Source: Xenophilus azovorans DSM 13620
GTDB taxonomy: Bacteria; Pseudomonadota; Gammaproteobacteria; Burkholderiales; Burkholderiaceae_C
DNA length: 64,000 nt
Assembly (NCBI RefSeq): GCF_000745855.1
Contig: NZ_KN050766.1
Coordinates: 465,567-529,566 of the forward strand
Reading direction: 5' to 3'
Shown here: positions 24,120 to 34,339 of the stretch, piece after piece
Position numbering within the stretch: position 1 is the stretch's first letter
Layout: each line of letters starts with the position of its first letter
Position numbers and translations under genes: made by a program
The notes under the pieces: generated by a model
Told to the model about the DNA's origin: nothing
Database searches by the model: none
Seen by the model: the letters and a program-made list of their open reading frames with translations, nothing else

Positions 24120-27014
24120 TCACAGCGTCCGTGCGATCTCCTTGATCTCGAAGATCTCGAGCTGGTCGCCTTCGCGGATGTCGTTGTAGTTGCGCAGCTT
24201 GATACCGCACTCGAAGCCCTCGCGGACTTCCTTGACGTCGTCCTTCATGCGCTTGAGCGACTCGATCTCGCCGGTATAGACCACCACGTTGTCGCGCAGC
24301 AGGCGGAAGTGGCCGTCGCGGCGCACCACGCCGTCCAGCACGTACGAGCCGGCCACGGTGCCGATCTTGGAGGCCACGAACACCGTGCGGATCTCGGCAT
24401 GGCCGATGACTTCCTCGCGGCGCTCGGGGGCCAGCATGCCGGCCATCGCGGTCTTCAGCTCGTCCACGGCGTCGTAGATGATGCTGTAGTACTTGATGTC
24501 GACGTCGTTGCCCTCGGCCAGCTTGCGCGCGCCGGCATCGGCGCGCACGTTGAAGCCGATCACGATGCCCTTGGAGGCGATCGCCAGGTTCACGTCCGAC
24601 TCGCTGATGCCGCCCACGCCGGCGTAGACGATCTGCACCCGCACCTCGTCGGTCGACAGCTTGAGCAGCGACTGCGACAGCGCCTCCTGCGAGCCCTGCA
24701 CGTCCGCCTTGATGATGATGGGCAGGTTCTTCACCTCGCCCGCCGTCATGTCGGAGAACATGTTCTCCAGCTTGGCGGCCTGCTGGCGGGCCAGCTTGGT
24801 GTTGCGGAACTTGCCGGCGCGGTAGGTGGCGATCTCGCGCGCGCGGCGCTCGTCGGCCATCACCATGAACTCGTCGCCGGCCTGCGGCACCTCGGTCAGG
24901 CCCTGGATCTCCACCGGGATGGAGGGACCCGCCGACTTGGTGTTGCGGCCATCCTCGTCCAGCATGGCGCGCACGCGGCCGGAGGTGGAGCCGGCCAGCA
25001 CCACGTCGCCCACCCTGAGCGTGCCGGACTGCACCAGCACCGTGGCCACGGGGCCGCGGCCCTTGTCGAGCTGCGCCTCGATGACCAGGCCCTTGGCGGC
25101 GGCATCCACCGGCGCCTTCAGCTCCAGCACCTCGGCCTGCAGCAGCACCTGTTCCAGCAGGTCGTCGATGCCCTTGCCCGTCTTGGCCGAGACCTCGACG
25201 AAGGGCGAGTCGCCGCCGAATTCCTCGGGCACGACCTCCTCGGCCACCAGCTCGCTCTTCACGCGCTCGGGGTTGGCCTCGGGCTTGTCGATCTTGTTGA
25301 CCGCCACCACGATCGGCACACCCGCCGCCTTCGCGTGCTTGATGGCTTCCTTGGTCTGCGGCATCACGCCGTCGTCGGCCGCCACCACCAGGATGACGAT
25401 GTCGGTGGCCTGCGCGCCGCGGGCGCGCATGGCAGTGAAGGCCTCGTGGCCCGGGGTGTCGAGGAAGGAGACCATGCCGCGCGGCGTCTCGACGTGGTAG
25501 GCGCCGATGTGCTGCGTGATGCCGCCGGCCTCGCCCGCCGCCACCTTGGCGCGGCGGATGTAGTCCAGCAGCGAGGTCTTGCCGTGGTCGACGTGGCCCA
25601 TGACGGTGACCACCGGTGCGCGCGGCAGGGCCTCGGCGGTCTGCGCCTGCACTTCTTCCTCGGTGAAGGCCTCGGGGTCGTCCAGCGCGGCGACCACCGC
25701 CTTGTGGCCCATCTCCTCGACGAGGATCATGGCCGTGTCCTGGTCCAGCGACTGGTTGATGGTCGCCATCTGGCCCAGCTTCATCAATTGCTTGATGACC
25801 TCGGAGGCCTTGACCGCCATCTTGTGCGCCAGCTCCGACACCGTGATGGTCTCGGGCACGTGCACCTCGATGACGCGCTGCTCCGCCGGCTGCGCCTGGT
25901 GGTGCGAGTCGTCGCGGTCGCGGTCGTTGCCGCGCCGGCCGCGCGGGCCGCCGCGCCAGTTGCCGCGGCCCACGCCGCCGCTGGCGTCGCCGCGGGTCTT
26001 GATCTCCTTCTTCTTGCCGGCCTCGCCCGCCCAGCTGGACGACAGCTTGGCCGACTTGATCTCCTTGCCGGCGCCGGGCGCCGGTGCCGCCGCCCCGCCG
26101 GCGGCCGGGCGCGCGCCCGTACCGGTGGCCGGCTTGTGCAGCGTGCCGCGCGCGGCCGGCTTGGCTTCGGCCGGCTTGGGCTCTTCCTTCTTGGCCACGA
26201 GCACGCGCTTGGGCGCGTTCATCATCTCGCGGATGGCCTCGGCCTCGGCCAGCGCCTTGCGGCGGCGCTCTTCCAGGTCGCGGGCGCGGGCCGCCTCTTC
26301 GTCGGCGCGCGCCTTGGATTCGGCGGCGGCCTTGGCCTTGGCCTCTTCCTTGGCCTTCTCGGCGGCGGCCTTCTCGGCAGCGGCCTTCTCCTCGGCCGCC
26401 TTCTGGGCCGCAGCCTCGGCGGCCGGCGCGTTGCGCGCCTCGGCCGCCGCGGCGTTGATGGCGGCGGCTTCCGCACGGGCCTTCTCGGCCTGCGTCTCGC
26501 GGTCGCGCTCGGCGCGCTCTTCCTTCTCGGCCGCCTCGCGTTCGGCCGCCTCGGCAGCCTCGCGCTCGCGGCGGCGGGCGGCGAGTTCCTCTTCCTGGCG
26601 GCGCAGCAGCTCGGCGTTGCGGCGCGCCTCTTCCTCGCGGCGGGCGAGCTCGGCCTCGTCGATGCGCGGCGCGGCCGGCGCGGGTGCCGGAGCCGGCGCC
26701 TCGGCCGGCGCGTCGTCGCGCTGGATGAAGGTGCGCTTCTTGCGCACTTCCACCTGAATGGTGCGCGCGCGGCCCATCGCGTCGGCCTGCTTGATCTCGG
26801 TGGTCGACTTCTTGGTCAGCGTGATCTTCTTGCGCTCGGGGGCAGCCGTGCCGTGGCTGGCCTTCAGGTGGCCGAGCAGGCGCTGCTTGTCGGCTTCGGT
26901 CAGCGCGTCCGACGCGGCCGACTTGGCCACGCCGGCACTGCGCAACTGGTCAAGCAGCGTTTCGGGTGTCTTCTTGAGTTCCTGAGCGAACTCTGCAACG
27001 GTGGTGCTGGACAT
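24120..27014 (-). CDS. infB: Translation initiation factor IF-2
   Basis: Brings fMet-tRNA to the ribosome. 964 residues. An IF2_N domain (about 1-55) is followed by a long Ala/Glu/Arg/Lys-rich linker (about 100-300) and a short Arg/Gly patch. The G domain follows from about 460, with G1 [16 protein letters not shown]3 DTPGHEAF and G4 NKIDKPEAN, and then the C-terminal IF2 domains. ATG 27014 gives the canonical [14 protein letters not shown] start; the in-frame ATG at 27041 overlaps the nusA end. The long charged linker is usual for Burkholderiales. Confidence 0.97.
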   Translation of the reverse strand: MSSTTVAEFAQELKKTPETLLDQLRSAGVAKSAASDALTEADKQRLLGHLKASHGTAAPERKKITLTKKSTTEIKQADAMGRARTIQVEVRKKRTFIQRDDAPAEAPAPAPAPAAPRIDEAELARREEEARRNAELLRRQEEELAARRREREAAEAAEREAAEKEERAERDRETQAEKARAEAAAINAAAAEARNAPAAEAAAQKAAEEKAAAEKAAAEKAKEEAKAKAAAESKARADEEAARARDLEERRRKALAEAEAIREMMNAPKRVLVAKKEEPKPAEAKPAARGTLHKPATGTGARPAAGGAAAPAPGAGKEIKSAKLSSSWAGEAGKKKEIKTRGDASGGVGRGNWRGGPRGRRGNDRDRDDSHHQAQPAEQRVIEVHVPETITVSELAHKMAVKASEVIKQLMKLGQMATINQSLDQDTAMILVEEMGHKAVVAALDDPEAFTEEEVQAQTAEALPRAPVVTVMGHVDHGKTSLLDYIRRAKVAAGEAGGITQHIGAYHVETPRGMVSFLDTPGHEAFTAMRARGAQATDIVILVVAADDGVMPQTKEAIKHAKAAGVPIVVAVNKIDKPEANPERVKSELVAEEVVPEEFGGDSPFVEVSAKTGKGIDDLLEQVLLQAEVLELKAPVDAAAKGLVIEAQLDKGRGPVATVLVQSGTLRVGDVVLAGSTSGRVRAMLDEDGRNTKSAGPSIPVEIQGLTEVPQAGDEFMVMADERRAREIATYRAGKFRNTKLARQQAAKLENMFSDMTAGEVKNLPIIIKADVQGSQEALSQSLLKLSTDEVRVQIVYAGVGGISESDVNLAIASKGIVIGFNVRADAGARKLAEGNDVDIKYYSIIYDAVDELKTAMAGMLAPERREEVIGHAEIRTVFVASKIGTVAGSYVLDGVVRRDGHFRLLRDNVVVYTGEIESLKRMKDDVKEVREGFECGIKLRNYNDIREGDQLEIFEIKEIARTL

Positions 27015-27037
27015 ATCTGTTTCGTGCTCCCATGACA

Positions 27038-28525
27038 TCACTCTTGCGCGCCAGCGAACCAGTGTTCGCGCGCCTTGAGGATGAGGGCCTTGGCGTCATC
27101 GGCGCTCTGGCCGGTGATCTCGGTGAGTTCGTCGACCGCGAGGTCGGCCAGGTCGTCGCGCGTGTTCACGCCCGCGGTGGCCAGCTTGGCGATCAGCTCG
27201 GGGGTGAGGCCTTCGAGGTCGCGCAGGTCCTGCGAGACGCTCTCGACGCTCTCTTCCCGCGCGATTTCGAGGGTCAGCAGCGCGTCCTTGGCACGGGCGC
27301 GCAGCTCGTTGACGGTCTCCTCGTCGAAGGCCTCGATCTCGAGCATCTCGGCGATGGGCACGTAGGCCACCTCTTCCAGGCTGGTGAAGCCTTCGGCGAT
27401 CAGGATGTCGGCGATCTCCTCGTCGACGTCCAGCTTCTCCATGAAGAGCTGGCGGATGGCGCTGGTCTCCTCGGCCTGCTTCTGGGCCGATTCGTTGGCG
27501 TCCATGATGTTGATCTTCCAGCCGGTGAGCTCGGAAGCCAGGCGCACGTTCTGGCCGCCGCGGCCGATGGCGATGGCGAGGTTTTCCTCGTCCACCACCA
27601 CATCCATGGCGTGCTTCTCTTCATCTACCACGATGGACGACACGTTGGCCGGGGCCAGCGCGCCGATGACGAACTGCGCCGGGTCCTCGGACCACAGCAC
27701 GATGTCCACCCGCTCGCCGGCCAGTTCGTTGGTGACGGCATTCACGCGGGTGCCGCGCACGCCGACGCAGGTGCCGATCGGGTCGACGCGCTTGTCGTGG
27801 CTGAGCACGGCGATCTTGGCGCGCGAACCGGGGTCGCGGGCGCAGCTCTTGATCTCCAGCAGGCCCTGCTCGATCTCGGGCACCTCGTTGCGGAACAGCT
27901 CGATCATGAACTCGGGCGCGGTGCGCGAGAGGATGATCGGCGCGCCGCGCAGCTCGAGGTTGACCTCCATGATCATGGCCCGCACGCGGTCGCCGTTGCG
28001 CAGGTTCTCCTTGGGGATCATCTCGCTGCGGCGCAGGCGCCCCTCGACGCGGCCGGACTCGACGATGATGTCGCCCTTGTCCATGCGCTTGACGGTGCCG
28101 GTGAAGATCTTCTCCCCGCGCGACATGAAGTCGTTGAGCAGCATCTCGCGCTCGGCGTCGCGGATCTTCTGCAGGATCACCTGCTTGGCGGCCATGGCGC
28201 CGATGCGGCCGATGGGCAGCGACTCGACCGGCTCCTCGATGTACTCGCCCAGCTCGATGTCGGGCAGCTCTTCCTTGGCCTCGAACAGCAGGATCTCCTG
28301 GTCGGGCAGCTGCAGGCCGGCCTCGTCGGGCACCACGTGCCAGCGGCGGAAGGTCTCGTAGGCGCCGGTGTCGCGGTCGATCGCCACGCGGATGTCCACG
28401 TCGCCCTGGTACAGCTTCTTGGTGGCCTGCGCCAGCGCCGACTCCACGGCGCCGAAGACGACGTCGCGCTCGACGTTCTTCTCGCGCGAGATCGCATCCA
28501 CCAACATCAACATTTCGCGATTCAT
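27038..28525 (-). CDS. nusA: Transcription termination/antitermination protein NusA
   Basis: RNA polymerase-binding elongation factor, 495 residues: the N-terminal RNAP-binding domain, S1 (about 135-200), two KH domains (with [12 protein letters not shown]), and two acidic helix-hairpin-helix repeats at the C-terminus as in gammaproteobacterial NusA. ATG 28525 gives the normal start [13 protein letters not shown]. It lies between rimP and infB. Confidence 0.97.
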   Translation of the reverse strand: MNREMLMLVDAISREKNVERDVVFGAVESALAQATKKLYQGDVDIRVAIDRDTGAYETFRRWHVVPDEAGLQLPDQEILLFEAKEELPDIELGEYIEEPVESLPIGRIGAMAAKQVILQKIRDAEREMLLNDFMSRGEKIFTGTVKRMDKGDIIVESGRVEGRLRRSEMIPKENLRNGDRVRAMIMEVNLELRGAPIILSRTAPEFMIELFRNEVPEIEQGLLEIKSCARDPGSRAKIAVLSHDKRVDPIGTCVGVRGTRVNAVTNELAGERVDIVLWSEDPAQFVIGALAPANVSSIVVDEEKHAMDVVVDEENLAIAIGRGGQNVRLASELTGWKINIMDANESAQKQAEETSAIRQLFMEKLDVDEEIADILIAEGFTSLEEVAYVPIAEMLEIEAFDEETVNELRARAKDALLTLEIAREESVESVSQDLRDLEGLTPELIAKLATAGVNTRDDLADLAVDELTEITGQSADDAKALILKAREHWFAGAQE

Positions 28526-28544
28526 GCCACTGGGCTCCTTGCTG

Positions 28545-29150
28545 TCACTCCGGCTGTACGCCGCCGGTCCTGGGCTTGCGCCCCTTGAAATCCACGATCG
28601 GGGCGAGCCGCGCGTCGCGCAGCTCGTCCAGCCGGAAGCCGAGCGCATGCAGCGGCGCGGCCTCCCGCTTCTTCTGGCTCACCTTCTGTCCGGGCTTGGC
28701 GGGCGCCGGCTCGTCGCGCCAGACGATCTGCCAGCCGCGCTCGCCGCCGGGGCCCTCCGTGCGCTCCAGCGTGCCGCGGAACTTCTTGCGGTTGGCATTC
28801 ACCTGCCCCGCCGCGGCCTCGCCCATCGGCGCCTTGAGGGTGATGTCGATCACCTCGCCGGCGAAGCGCTCGAAATCCTGCTCGTGGCGCAACGGCCGGT
28901 CGATGCCGGGCGAAGACACCTCCAGGCGCCGGTAGTCGACGTTCTCGACCTCCAGCGCATATTGCAACTGGCGCGTGACCTTCTCGCAATCCTCGACGGT
29001 GACGAAGGCGTCGCCGCCGCCGTCGGCAGCCGCGCCGGCCCAGGGCAGATCGATGGTGACGCGCAGCAGTCCCCCTGCCGAGCGTTCGATCTCGACCAGG
29101 TCGTAGCCGAGCCCGGCCACGGTTGTTTCGACGGTCTGCTGCAATGCCAC
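28545..29150 (-). CDS. rimP: Ribosome maturation factor RimP
   Basis: 30S assembly factor of 201 residues with the RimP N-terminal (LGYDLVEIE, then [10 protein letters not shown]) and C-terminal SH3-like domains. The motif [19 protein letters not shown] is diagnostic. The start is GTG at 29150, with AAGGAAG about 11 bases before it; no ATG lies near. First gene of the nusA operon, preceded by a structured leader of about 210 bases. Confidence 0.93.
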   Translation of the reverse strand: MALQQTVETTVAGLGYDLVEIERSAGGLLRVTIDLPWAGAAADGGGDAFVTVEDCEKVTRQLQYALEVENVDYRRLEVSSPGIDRPLRHEQDFERFAGEVIDITLKAPMGEAAAGQVNANRKKFRGTLERTEGPGGERGWQIVWRDEPAPAKPGQKVSQKKREAAPLHALGFRLDELRDARLAPIVDFKGRKPRTGGVQPE

Positions 29151-29312
29151 CGGGATGCGTGCTTCCTTGTGAATCTGCCTGTGCCTCGTGCCCGCCCCAC
29201 CCGCCATGCCCGCGCGCCGAGCCGGCCGGTGCCGCGGCCGGCGGCCCTGGTGACAGGCCGCCCGGGCATCGAAGACGAGCCTCAAGCGTGGGCGAGAGCG
29301 AAGAAAGCGAAG

Positions 29313-29354
29313 CGACCAAAAAAAAAGGGCGGTTGGTACCCGCCCGTTTGGTCG
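29313..29354 (-). terminator. Intrinsic terminator upstream of rimP (candidate attenuator)
   Basis: On the minus strand: a GGGCGG/CCGCCC stem with a 7-base loop followed by nine T residues, all enclosed by a perfect outer repeat CGACCAAA/TTTGGTCG. It lies after the MFS gene stop, so it can end the yej-MFS transcript. It also lies just downstream of a consensus TATAAT box pointing toward rimP, so transcripts starting there meet it after about 40 bases. Confidence 0.75.
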
Positions 29355-29364
29355 TGAGCCTTCG

Positions 29365-29370
29365 ATTATA
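29365..29370 (-). promoter_or_regulatory. Perfect -10 box (TATAAT) upstream of the rimP leader
   Basis: TATAAT on the minus strand in a region otherwise near 70% GC, with a weak -35 (GTGCAA, 17-base gap). Initiation near 29358 would transcribe into the terminator at 29313-29354 and then the overlapping hairpins at 29221-29262 before rimP. Confidence 0.55.
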
Positions 29371-29415
29371 GGGCCTGCGCGGCGCTTTTGCACGGCCCGA
29401 GGGCGCCCGGGCGCC

Positions 29416-30636
29416 TCATGCCGCACCCGCCGGGCGCAAGGCGTGGCGCCCGACCCACGCGAACAGCGCCGCCCCGCCCGCCAGCGCCAGCGCCGCCACC
29501 AGCAGCGGCACGGTGAAGCTGCCCGTGCGGTGCGCCAGGGGAGCCGCGAAGATCGGGCCGACGATCTGCCCGATGCCGTAGGACGCGGTGGCGTAGCCGA
29601 TCAGCCCGGCCGACGCGTTGCCCTTGAGCCGCCGCGCTTCGCGCATGGCGAACAGCGTGATGGCCGTGAACGGCAGGCCCAGGAGCAGGCTGCCCAGCGC
29701 CAGCCCGGCCACGTCGGGCCAGGCCACCGACAGCAGGACGCCCGCGGCCTGCATCGCGTAGGCGGCGGCCAGCAGGAGCCGGTTGTCCCAGTGCTGCGGC
29801 GCCTGGGCGCCCACCAGCGCGCCGGGGATGACGGCCAGGCCGAACAGCGGCCAGAACAGGTCGGGCCATGCCGACCCCGGCAGCGCCTGGCGGGCGATGA
29901 CCGGCAGGAAGGTGGCGGTGATGATGTAGCCGAAGCCGGCCAGGCCGTAGAGGATCACCAGGGCGCGCGCGTCGCCGCTGCCGCCGTCCTGGCCCGCCGC
30001 GGCACGCGACGCGGCCGGGGCGGGAGCCGCCGGGGTGGCAGCGGGCATCCGCTCGCTCGCATGGCCGCCGTCGTCGAAGACCCGCCAGATGCCGGCGATG
30101 AGCAGCAGCGCCACCGCGCCGAAGCCGATCCAGGCCGCATCGGCGCCCCAGCGGGAGGCCAGCCCGCCCAGCAGGCCGGTGGCGGCGATGCCGATGCCGG
30201 GCCCGGTGTAGATCACCCCGCCCAGCCGGTGCATGCCGGTTTCCGCCAGCCGGCGCAGGCCCCAGCCGGAGGCGAAGACGAAGGTCCAGGCGCTGGCGAC
30301 GCCAGCGGCGGTGCGCAGCACACCCCAGAGGGTGAAGCCGTGCAGCAGCCCCATGCCCAGCAGCAGCACCGCGGTGGCGACCAGGCCGCCGCGCACCATC
30401 GCCGCCGCCGGCACCCGGATGGCGGCACAGGACAGCGCCCCGATGAAGTAGCCGAGGTAGTTGAGCGAGGCCAGCACGCCGCCGCCCTCCAGGTCCAGCG
30501 AGCCTTCGTGCAGCATCACGGGCAGCATCGGCGTGAAGGCAAAGCGGCCCAGCCCCATCGCCACGGCCAGGGCCACCATGCAGGCCAGGGCAGCCCGCCA
30601 GCCGTGGCGGGGTTCGTATCCGAAATTCGACATCAA
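29416..30636 (-). CDS. MFS transporter, YbfB/YjiJ family
   Basis: Inner-membrane protein of 406 residues with 12 predicted helices and a low-complexity central loop (about 200-225, Ala/Pro-rich). It matches the YbfB/YjiJ family start (HGWRAALACMVALAVAMGLGRFAFTPMLP). The substrate is unknown; the family is often annotated as a putative exporter. It follows yejF by 17 bases on the same strand and is followed by the terminator before rimP, so it is probably the last gene of the yej operon. Confidence 0.88.
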   Translation of the reverse strand: MMSNFGYEPRHGWRAALACMVALAVAMGLGRFAFTPMLPVMLHEGSLDLEGGGVLASLNYLGYFIGALSCAAIRVPAAAMVRGGLVATAVLLLGMGLLHGFTLWGVLRTAAGVASAWTFVFASGWGLRRLAETGMHRLGGVIYTGPGIGIAATGLLGGLASRWGADAAWIGFGAVALLLIAGIWRVFDDGGHASERMPAATPAAPAPAASRAAAGQDGGSGDARALVILYGLAGFGYIITATFLPVIARQALPGSAWPDLFWPLFGLAVIPGALVGAQAPQHWDNRLLLAAAYAMQAAGVLLSVAWPDVAGLALGSLLLGLPFTAITLFAMREARRLKGNASAGLIGYATASYGIGQIVGPIFAAPLAHRTGSFTVPLLVAALALAGGAALFAWVGRHALRPAGAA

Positions 30637-30653
30637 TCCGGCTTCTTCTTTTT

Positions 30654-32273
30654 CTAGTCGGCCAGCGCGGCCGCCACGAGCTGGCGTGTATAGGGATGCT
30701 GCGGGCGCTCCAGCACGGCATCGACCTCGCCCTGCTCCAGGATCGCGCCGTCCTTCATCACCACCACCCGGTGCGCCATGGCGCGCACCACCTCGACGTC
30801 GTGGGTGATGAGCAGGTAGGCCAGGCCGCGCTCGCGCTGCAGGCGTTGCAGCAGGCCCAGCACCTGCTTCTGGATGGTGACGTCCAGGGCGCTGGTGGGC
30901 TCGTCCAGCACCAGCAGTTGCGGATCGACCACCAGCGCACGCGCGATGGCCAGGCGCTGGCGCTGGCCGCCGGAGAACTCGTGCGGATAGCGCTCCAGCA
31001 GGCCGGGGAACTGGTCTTCCGTCAGGCCCACGTCGGCCAGCGTGGCCAGCACGCGGCCGCGCCGGGCGGCCGCATCGGGCGCGCCGCCGTGCACCTGCAG
31101 CCCCTCGCCGACGATCTGGCCGACCGTCATGCGCGGCGAGAGCGAGGAGAACGGGTCCTGGAAGACCACCTGCACCACGCGCCGCAGCGGCCGGTCGGCC
31201 GTGGTGCGGCCGCTCCAGGCGCGGCCGGCGATGCGCAGTTCGCCTTCGGCCGGCAGCAGGCCGAGCGCCGCCAGCGCGAGGGTGGATTTGCCCGAGCCGG
31301 ACTCGCCCACCACGCCCAGCGTCTCGCCGCGCCCGATGCGCAGCCCGGCGCCCTGCACCGCGACGAAGGCATCGCGGCCGAACCAGCCGCGGATGCCGGG
31401 ACGGGGCACCGGGTAGCTGACGCGCAGGCCGTCCGCCTGCAGCACCGGCGGCGCGTCGTCGGCCGCGGGCGGCGGGGCCACGTCGCGCACGGGGCGGCTG
31501 TCGATCAGCCGGCGGGTGTAGGCGTGCCGCGGGGCGGAGAAGACCTCGGCCACCGCGCCCTGCTCCACCAGGTGGCCCTTTTCCATCACCGCCACGCGGT
31601 CGGCGAAGCGGCGCACCAGGTTCAAGTCGTGGGTGATGAGCAGCACCGCCATGCCGTGCTCGCGCTGCAGGCGCTCCAGCAGCTCCAGGATCTGGGTGCG
31701 CAGCGTGACGTCCAGCGCGGTGGTCGGCTCGTCGGCCAGCAGCAGCCGGGGTTTGCAGGCCAGGGCCATCGCGATCATGGCGCGCTGGCGCTGGCCGCCG
31801 GAGAGCTGATGCGGGAAGGCCCGCGCCCGGCGCGCCGGCTCCGGCACGCCGGTCTCGGCCAGCAGTTGCACCGCGCGTTCATGCGCCTCGCGGGCCGGCA
31901 GGGCCTCGTGCAGCTCGAGCACCTCGGCGATCTGCTCGCCCACCGGGTACAGCGGGTTCAGCGCCGTCATCGGCTCCTGGAAGATCATCGCGATCTCGCG
32001 GCCGCGGATGCCGCGCAGTTCGCGTTCCGGGACGCTCAGCAGCTCGCGCTCGCCCGCCGGCCCCGCCAGGCGGGCCGAACCGGCGAGCTGCGCGCCCTGC
32101 GCCAGGCGCAGCAGGCCCAGGGCGGTGACGGTCTTGCCCGAACCCGATTCGCCCACCAGCGCCAGCTTCTCGCCGGGAGCGATGTCGAAGTCCACGCCAT
32201 GCACCACCTCGTGGCCGTCGAAGGCCACGCGCAGGCCGCGCACGGACAGCAGGAAGGCGCCGCGGTCGGTCAT
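30654..32273 (-). CDS. yejF: Duplicated ABC transporter ATP-binding protein, YejF type
   Basis: Single-chain double ATPase of 539 residues. Both halves have Walker [17 protein letters not shown], signatures LSGGQRQRA and FSGGQRQRL, and Walker [17 protein letters not shown]. The fused arrangement is characteristic of YejF, the motor of the YejABEF peptide importer (uptake of microcin C and defence-related peptides in Enterobacteria). ATG 32273 overlaps the yejE stop by 4 bases. Confidence 0.94.
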   Translation of the reverse strand: MTDRGAFLLSVRGLRVAFDGHEVVHGVDFDIAPGEKLALVGESGSGKTVTALGLLRLAQGAQLAGSARLAGPAGERELLSVPERELRGIRGREIAMIFQEPMTALNPLYPVGEQIAEVLELHEALPAREAHERAVQLLAETGVPEPARRARAFPHQLSGGQRQRAMIAMALACKPRLLLADEPTTALDVTLRTQILELLERLQREHGMAVLLITHDLNLVRRFADRVAVMEKGHLVEQGAVAEVFSAPRHAYTRRLIDSRPVRDVAPPPAADDAPPVLQADGLRVSYPVPRPGIRGWFGRDAFVAVQGAGLRIGRGETLGVVGESGSGKSTLALAALGLLPAEGELRIAGRAWSGRTTADRPLRRVVQVVFQDPFSSLSPRMTVGQIVGEGLQVHGGAPDAAARRGRVLATLADVGLTEDQFPGLLERYPHEFSGGQRQRLAIARALVVDPQLLVLDEPTSALDVTIQKQVLGLLQRLQRERGLAYLLITHDVEVVRAMAHRVVVMKDGAILEQGEVDAVLERPQHPYTRQLVAAALAD

Positions 32274-33310
32274 GCATCGGCCTTTCGCGGGTCCATGGCA
32301 TCGCGCAGCGCGTCGCCCATGAAGGTCAGCAGCATCAGCGTGAGCACCAGCACGGCGAAGGTGGACATGGAGATCCACCACGCGTCGATGTTGGCCTTGC
32401 CCTGGTTGAGCAGCTCGCCCAGCGAGGGCGTGCCCGGCGGCACGCCCAGGCCGAGGAAGTCGAGCGAGGTCAGCGCCAGGATCGCCGCGCTCATGCGGAA
32501 GGGCAGGAAGGTGACGACCGGCACCATGCTGTTGGGCAGGATGTGGCGCCACATGATCGCCAGGTTGCCCACGCCCAGCGCTCGGGCGGCGCGCACGTAG
32601 TCCATCTGCCGGTTGCGCAGGAACTCGGCGCGCACGTAGTCCGACAGGCCCATCCAGCCGAACAGCGAGAGCAGGATCAGCAGCAGCGCCACGCTGGGCG
32701 CGAAGATGGCGCTGAAGATGATCAGCAGGTACAGCTCCGGCATCGAACCCCAGATCTCGATGAAGCGCTGGAAGGCCAGGTCGGTCTTGCCGCCGAAGAA
32801 GCCCTGGATGGCGCCGGTGATGACGCCCAGCACCACGCCGATGACGGTGAGCGCCAGCCCGAACAGCACGCTGACGCGAAAGCCGTAGATCAGTTGCGCC
32901 AGCAGGTCGCGGCCGCGGTCGTCGGTGCCCAGCAGGTTCTCGCCCGAGGGCAGCGCCGGGTTCGGCTGCTTCGCGAAGTAGTTGAGCGTGCGCGGGCCGT
33001 AGGGATTGGGTGCGTAGACGGCCCAGTTGCCGCCCTCGGTGATGCGCTGGCGCACGAACGGGTCGAGGTAGTCGGCCGGCGTCTCGAAGTCGCCGCCGAA
33101 GGCCGTCTCGGGGTAGTCCTTGAGGATCGGGAAGTAGGTCTGCCCCTGGTAGCGCACGACGAGCGGCTTGTCGGTGGACAGCACCTCGGCGAACAGGCTC
33201 AGCACCACCAGCACGCTGAACAGCACCAGGCTCCAGAAGCCCAGCCGGTTGCGGCGGAAGCGCCGCCAGGCGCGGCGCCCGGGCGACGCCGACTCGACGG
33301 AAGCAGGCAT
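32270..33310 (-). CDS. yejE: Peptide ABC transporter permease, YejE type
   Basis: Permease of 346 residues. The long segment between helix 1 and helix 2 (about 45-140, with [14 protein letters not shown] and [19 protein letters not shown]) is specific to YejE among DppC-like subunits. The EAA loop is [22 protein letters not shown] 33310 is chosen; an in-frame TTG at 33328 would overlap the yejB stop. Confidence 0.93.
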   Translation of the reverse strand: MPASVESASPGRRAWRRFRRNRLGFWSLVLFSVLVVLSLFAEVLSTDKPLVVRYQGQTYFPILKDYPETAFGGDFETPADYLDPFVRQRITEGGNWAVYAPNPYGPRTLNYFAKQPNPALPSGENLLGTDDRGRDLLAQLIYGFRVSVLFGLALTVIGVVLGVITGAIQGFFGGKTDLAFQRFIEIWGSMPELYLLIIFSAIFAPSVALLLILLSLFGWMGLSDYVRAEFLRNRQMDYVRAARALGVGNLAIMWRHILPNSMVPVVTFLPFRMSAAILALTSLDFLGLGVPPGTPSLGELLNQGKANIDAWWISMSTFAVLVLTLMLLTFMGDALRDAMDPRKADA

Positions 33311-33320
33311 GGTGACGGCG

Positions 33321-34334
33321 CTAGTCAAACTTCACCCTCGGGTCGACCCACACGTAGCACAGATCGCTGATCAGCTTGGTGACCAGCCCGATCAGCGTGA
33401 ACAGGTACAGCGTGCCCAGCACCACGGGGTAGTCGCGCCGCATCACGCTCTCGTAGCTCAGGAGGCCCAGGCCGTCGAGCGAGAACAGCGTCTCGATCAG
33501 CAGCGAGCCGGTGAAGAAGGCGCCGATGAAGGCCGCCGGGAAGCCGGTGATGATGGGGATGAGCGCGTTGCGGAAGATGTGCTTCCACAGCACCTGCTTT
33601 TCCCTGAGGCCCTTGGCGCGGGCGGTCAGCACGTACTGCTTGCGGATCTCCTCCAGGAAGGCGTTCTTGGTCAGCATGGCCGTCACCGCGAAGCTGCCCA
33701 GCACCATCGCCGTGACGGGCAGCGTGATGTGCCACAGGTAGTCGACGATGCGCGCGCCCCAGCTCAACTGATCCCAGTTGGCCGAGGTCAGCCCCCGCAA
33801 CGGGAACCACTGCAACTGCCCGCCGAAGATCACCAGCAGCGCCACGCCCAGCACGAAGCCCGGGATGGCATAGCCGATCAGCACGAACAGCGTGGTGACG
33901 AAGTCGAAGCGCGTGCCCGCGCGCACCGCCTTGGCCACGCCCAGCGGCACCGCGATCAGGTAGCTGATGAAGAAGGTCCACAGGCCCAGGCTGACGGACA
34001 CGGGCAGCTTCTCCTTGATGAGCTGGGCCACCGTCTTGTTCTGCGAGAAGCTCTTGCCCAGGTCGAAGCGCAGGTACTGCCCCAGCATCTTCACGAAGCG
34101 CTCGGGCGCCGGCTTGTCGAAGCCGTAGAGCGCCTTGATCTCCTCCAGCTGCCGGGCGTCCAGCGCGCGGCCGCCCGGCCCGGCGCTCAGGCGCGCCTCG
34201 CGGTCGGTCATGCGCGCGGTGAGCTGTTCCACCGGGCCGCCCGGCACGAACTGGACCACCACGAAATTGAGCAGCAGCACCCCCAGCAGCGTGGGGATGA
34301 ACAGCAGCAGGCGGCGAAGGACGTAGGAACCCAT
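33321..34334 (-). CDS. yejB: Peptide ABC transporter permease, YejB type
   Basis: Permease of 337 residues starting MGSYVLRRLLLFIPTLLGV, with the periplasmic insert typical of YejB (RLSAGPGGRALDARQLEEIK region, about 50-75), six helices and the EAA loop ARAKGLREKQVLWKHIFRN. Five bases separate it from the preceding binding-protein gene. Confidence 0.94.
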   Translation of the reverse strand: MGSYVLRRLLLFIPTLLGVLLLNFVVVQFVPGGPVEQLTARMTDREARLSAGPGGRALDARQLEEIKALYGFDKPAPERFVKMLGQYLRFDLGKSFSQNKTVAQLIKEKLPVSVSLGLWTFFISYLIAVPLGVAKAVRAGTRFDFVTTLFVLIGYAIPGFVLGVALLVIFGGQLQWFPLRGLTSANWDQLSWGARIVDYLWHITLPVTAMVLGSFAVTAMLTKNAFLEEIRKQYVLTARAKGLREKQVLWKHIFRNALIPIITGFPAAFIGAFFTGSLLIETLFSLDGLGLLSYESVMRRDYPVVLGTLYLFTLIGLVTKLISDLCYVWVDPRVKFD

Positions 34335-34339
34335 GGGAA

